From: Larix sibirica
Lineage: Eukaryota; Streptophyta; Pinopsida; Pinales; Pinaceae
Assembly: GCA_004151065.3 (NCBI GenBank)
Contig: NWUY0300018612.1
Coordinates: 13,382-23,938 of the forward strand
DNA: 10,557 bases
Direction of reading: 5' to 3'
Part shown: positions 8,590 through 10,557 of the stretch, in pieces
How positions within the stretch are numbered: position 1 is the stretch's first letter
Layout of the letters: each line of letters starts with the position of its first letter
The notes under the pieces: model-generated
The model's database searches: none
What the model saw: the letters and a program-made list of their open reading frames with translations, nothing else
Told to the model about the DNA's origin: nothing
Translations under genes and position numbers: made by a program

Positions 8590-9360
8590 TTTTTCTTTTA
8601 ATTAGTGAGGACTAAATTTAAAAGGACCATGGGGCTTATCATCCTATTTTTGCAATTGTAGGAAAATATGGACATGAGTGGACCCTCTCCTTGTTCCCAA
8701 CCAAGTTTTTATTATTGTAATCTTCCATGATTGCATTTAATACCAAGAATTGGTCAAGTATTCTAGCAATACAACATATTTTAGATCATAAATTCCTTTA
8801 GGTTGGAACCAATTCAATTGGATTTAAATCACACAAAATTACCTCCTCTAATTTTCGAGTAATACACTCTACAAGTGGATCCATTCTACTAACCTCTCCC
8901 TAAACCCCCTTGTTTAAGAATGAATTTCAAATCACCCACTATTATGACTCCTCCTTCCTAAAAAAATAGCTAACAGAAGAAGAAAATTTAAAAATTCTAG
9001 TATATTGTTATAAGGGCCATAAAAGTTCACTAGGTTAAATGATTTCCCAAGTTCCAATTAGAGAAACTCCATGCAAATCCATGAAAACAAAATATCCAAT
9101 GCCCATAAATTGGAAATATTTATTCCACCCGGTGATAATGCCCCTTATTCCCTATTGCATCAATGAATATAAACATCCATCCCATTAAAAGGGAGGATAT
9201 AATTATCTTAAATTTATCCTCTTCTCTCATTGTCTCCGGTAGCATTATAATGTTTAGATAGTATTGCTTGAATAGGCATTAAAGGGCATGTTGTTTGTGG
9301 GATCTATCCAATCCTTCAACTATTCGGTATGCCTTCCTAGAGGATATAATCACTCTAAGG
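8590..9360 (-). pseudogene. LINE ORF2 endonuclease domain remnant (AP-endonuclease type)
   Basis: This domain nicks target DNA to prime reverse transcription. It belongs to the exonuclease/endonuclease/phosphatase fold, with conserved E, D-x-N and SDH residues. One minus frame, 9353 down to 9120, has a single internal stop. It reads RKAYRIVEGL, then LNIIMLPETMREE (family: LQET, the catalytic Glu kept), then GWMFIFIDAIGN (family: DAxGxSGG). A neighbouring frame gives PGGINI, SFNLVNFYGPYNN and LEFLNFL. Next come VGDLKFIL near 8916-8939, where the usual Asn of GDxN is Lys, and MDPLVECITRKLEEV to LVPT at 8800-8884. The end shows STHVHIFLQLQK where SDHxPI is expected, then DDKPHGPFKFSPH (8600-8690). 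At least four frame changes and many stops make it non-functional. Confidence 0.85.
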
Positions 9361-9389
9361 GCCCTTTAATCATTTGTTATTTTCCTTTT

Positions 9390-10557
9390 TTTGTATTTTC
9401 CTCTTTGATTTCTATTGAGATAGGGTCATACAAGATTTTCTTTCACGGTAACAAATTTAACCACTTGATGCAAGCCCACTCATAAACCCCCCTCTATTCC
9501 CCAGTATTTTATGCCATCTTTAGTCATAGTGTAATCCCACAATAATTATCATTTTTTTCTCCCACCCAAGGGAATATCCTCAATTAAATAAGAAATATTG
9601 AAGCCTATAAACTCTAAGGAGGGATCCTCTCTCAACCTCAGATAAAAACTAGGGTTTCCTTCATTATGGTGGAGCAACCAACAAGATTAACAACATAAAG
9701 AAGAATTTGGACATGGTTTTGAACTTTCTTCTACTTAAGATTCATAAAAGTGGTATTCTTATCACATCATATATTTGAATGCTTTGGACTAAGATCTCCC
9801 AATGATACCCTAACCTACCCATCATCCAACAAAACAAAGTTCATAAGGGGAGGAGTAGACGACATTCATTGATTGTTCTTAAGAACACTCTAACAATGAA
9901 TTATGTAGTGTGCATCCAAGCTTGATTGAACGTCTAGCACTCAAAATCCCTTATGCACTCATGTTATTTAAGATTATTTCTCTATATTGAAATATCCAAC
10001 TGGAGAGGAAGAAATCTATTTTTCCTTTTAAAAAACTCATGAAATATTGAAAAGTCCTTAGGATGAATTATGAATTCCATCTACAACTTCCAATCCTATG
10101 ATAGACCTTGAACCCTCAAACTTTGCAAATCCTTATGGTTTAAATCGACTGACCTTTCTTTCCAAGAAAATCCGTTAACCTATTCATAAAACTCAAATAT
10201 CCTCCTTGATCTAAGGATGTAAATAGAAGTTTCCTTCAACATTCCCATAATTACACACATCTAAATGGCATTTACACATTGCCCAGAATAAGATGATGGG
10301 ACCATTTCCTTACCTCAATCTCCATGGTTGCAAACAAACCTTCTCCAATTTCCATTTTGATAGGCACGTGAGATACATACTTTAATGCATGATGTTATAT
10401 ATATTTTTAATATCTAACAACCTCCTTGGACTAGTTGCAATATCCTTTAGAGCATAGTCATTCCACAGACCACATGTTTCATTAAAATTTGAAAATTTGT
10501 TATAAAGACATGATGCACCATAATTATTATTTTTTTTTTTTGGGGGGGGGGGATTCT
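9390..10557 (-). pseudogene. LINE ORF1 remnant (nucleic-acid-binding protein with zinc knuckle)
   Basis: In plant LINEs this protein binds the element RNA. It usually has an N-terminal domain of the DUF4283 type followed by a CCHC zinc knuckle. Seen here: a minus frame over 10385-10474 reads LWNDYALKDIA and then LLDIKNIYNI, which fits the family pattern of a short hydrophobic motif, 'DIG' and 'DID'. A second frame down to about 10254 reads MEIGEGL, EVRKWSHH, a stop, and MPFRC. A third frame (10214-10258) continues as VCNYGNVEGNFYLHP, where the family has C-x-x-C-x4-GH-x4-C. The histidine and the last cysteine are lost (GN and NF), and a frame change falls between the first two cysteines. From about 10210 down to 9390 no firm motif is seen. 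That part is assigned by position as the low-complexity ORF1 tail. The start lies outside the window. Confidence 0.7.
10530..10552. repeat. T12-G11 homopolymer pair at the window edge
   Basis: A run of 12 T is followed directly by 11 G; on the minus strand this is C11A12, lying inside the ORF1 remnant. An 11-base G run is out of character in this AT-rich window, and the LINE protein offers no reason for it. It could be real slippage growth, a GC-tailing or cloning remnant, or a sequencing or assembly error near a contig end. Confidence 0.9.

Larger units (their letters stand above)
6880..10557 (-). mobile_element. Degenerate plant L1-type LINE, truncated at both ends
   Basis: A non-LTR retrotransposon lies on the minus strand. 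Going from 10557 downward, it shows the family order: ORF1 nucleic-acid-binding protein, then ORF2 endonuclease, then ORF2 reverse transcriptase. Recognition rests on motifs read by translation in all three minus frames: an ORF1 domain end with a zinc-knuckle remnant, endonuclease motifs (LPET, DAIG, GDLKF, a worn SDHxPI), and reverse-transcriptase motifs (PISL-N, QFGLL, LDISKSY, GVR-GC, FVDD, FLWS). Their order and spacing fit an uninterrupted element. Stops and frame changes are frequent, so it cannot be expressed. The 5' part is beyond the window edge. The C-terminal zinc-finger part, 3' UTR and poly-A tail are absent, and the match fades next to the 3.1-kb repeat boundary at 6878. No target-site duplication can be identified. 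Confidence 0.9.

Noticed and set aside
9288-9485. A 65-codon plus-strand open frame.
   Set aside because: It lies antisense to the LINE endonuclease start (RKAYRIVEGL, LPET motifs on the minus strand) and shows no family features, so it is a shadow frame.
9640-9735. A minus-strand stretch reading KVQNHVQILL...LVFI, first taken as the start of the endonuclease.
   Set aside because: A better endonuclease start (RKAYRIVEGL then LPET and DAIG in one frame at 9120-9353) lies downstream, so this stretch falls in the ORF1 tail.

Overview
The window looks like nuclear DNA of a seed plant. It is very AT-rich, has no compact gene array, and its only recognisable protein-coding homology is a decayed L1-type LINE of the plant kind. 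I cannot name the species. I see no intact protein-coding gene, no tRNA or rRNA gene, no CRISPR array and no bacterial-type operon. The sequence is best described as repeat-derived intergenic DNA.

Layout. (1) Positions 1-588 are single-copy, AT-rich, non-coding flank. The only notable element is a TATA-box-like string at 250-260. (2) Positions 589-6876 are two head-to-tail copies of a 3,144-base unit: 589-3732 and 3733-6876. I compared the copies line by line and found no insertion or deletion. There are four substitutions (1447/4591, 1890/5034, 2211/5355, 3705/6849), plus one undetermined base (N, 3732) exactly at the junction. The unit has no recognisable coding capacity. It contains several clear inverted repeats and an internal imperfect 68-69-base tandem duplication. 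It is either a very recent tandem duplication or an assembly artefact in which two alleles or overlapping contigs were laid end to end. The N at the seam makes the artefact a serious possibility. (3) From about 6880 to the right edge (10557), the minus strand carries a long, badly mutated LINE. Read on the minus strand from high to low coordinates, it runs ORF1 nucleic-acid-binding protein with a broken zinc knuckle, then the apurinic/apyrimidinic-type endonuclease, then the reverse transcriptase through its thumb region. Many motifs remain readable, but they are spread over all three minus-strand frames with many stops, so the element is dead. Its 5' end lies outside the window. Its 3' end (zinc-finger tail, 3' UTR, poly-A) is missing, and the detectable match stops almost exactly where the 3.1-kb repeat ends.

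No genes here work together in a live pathway. Once, the LINE's ORF1 and ORF2 products would have bound element RNA, nicked DNA and reverse-transcribed the RNA into the target. I found no evidence of a new biological system. The points most worth a second look are the 3.1-kb near-identical tandem pair with an N at its seam, the coincidence of its right edge with the LINE breakpoint, a three-copy minisatellite grown inside the reverse transcriptase, and a T12-G11 homopolymer pair at the window edge.
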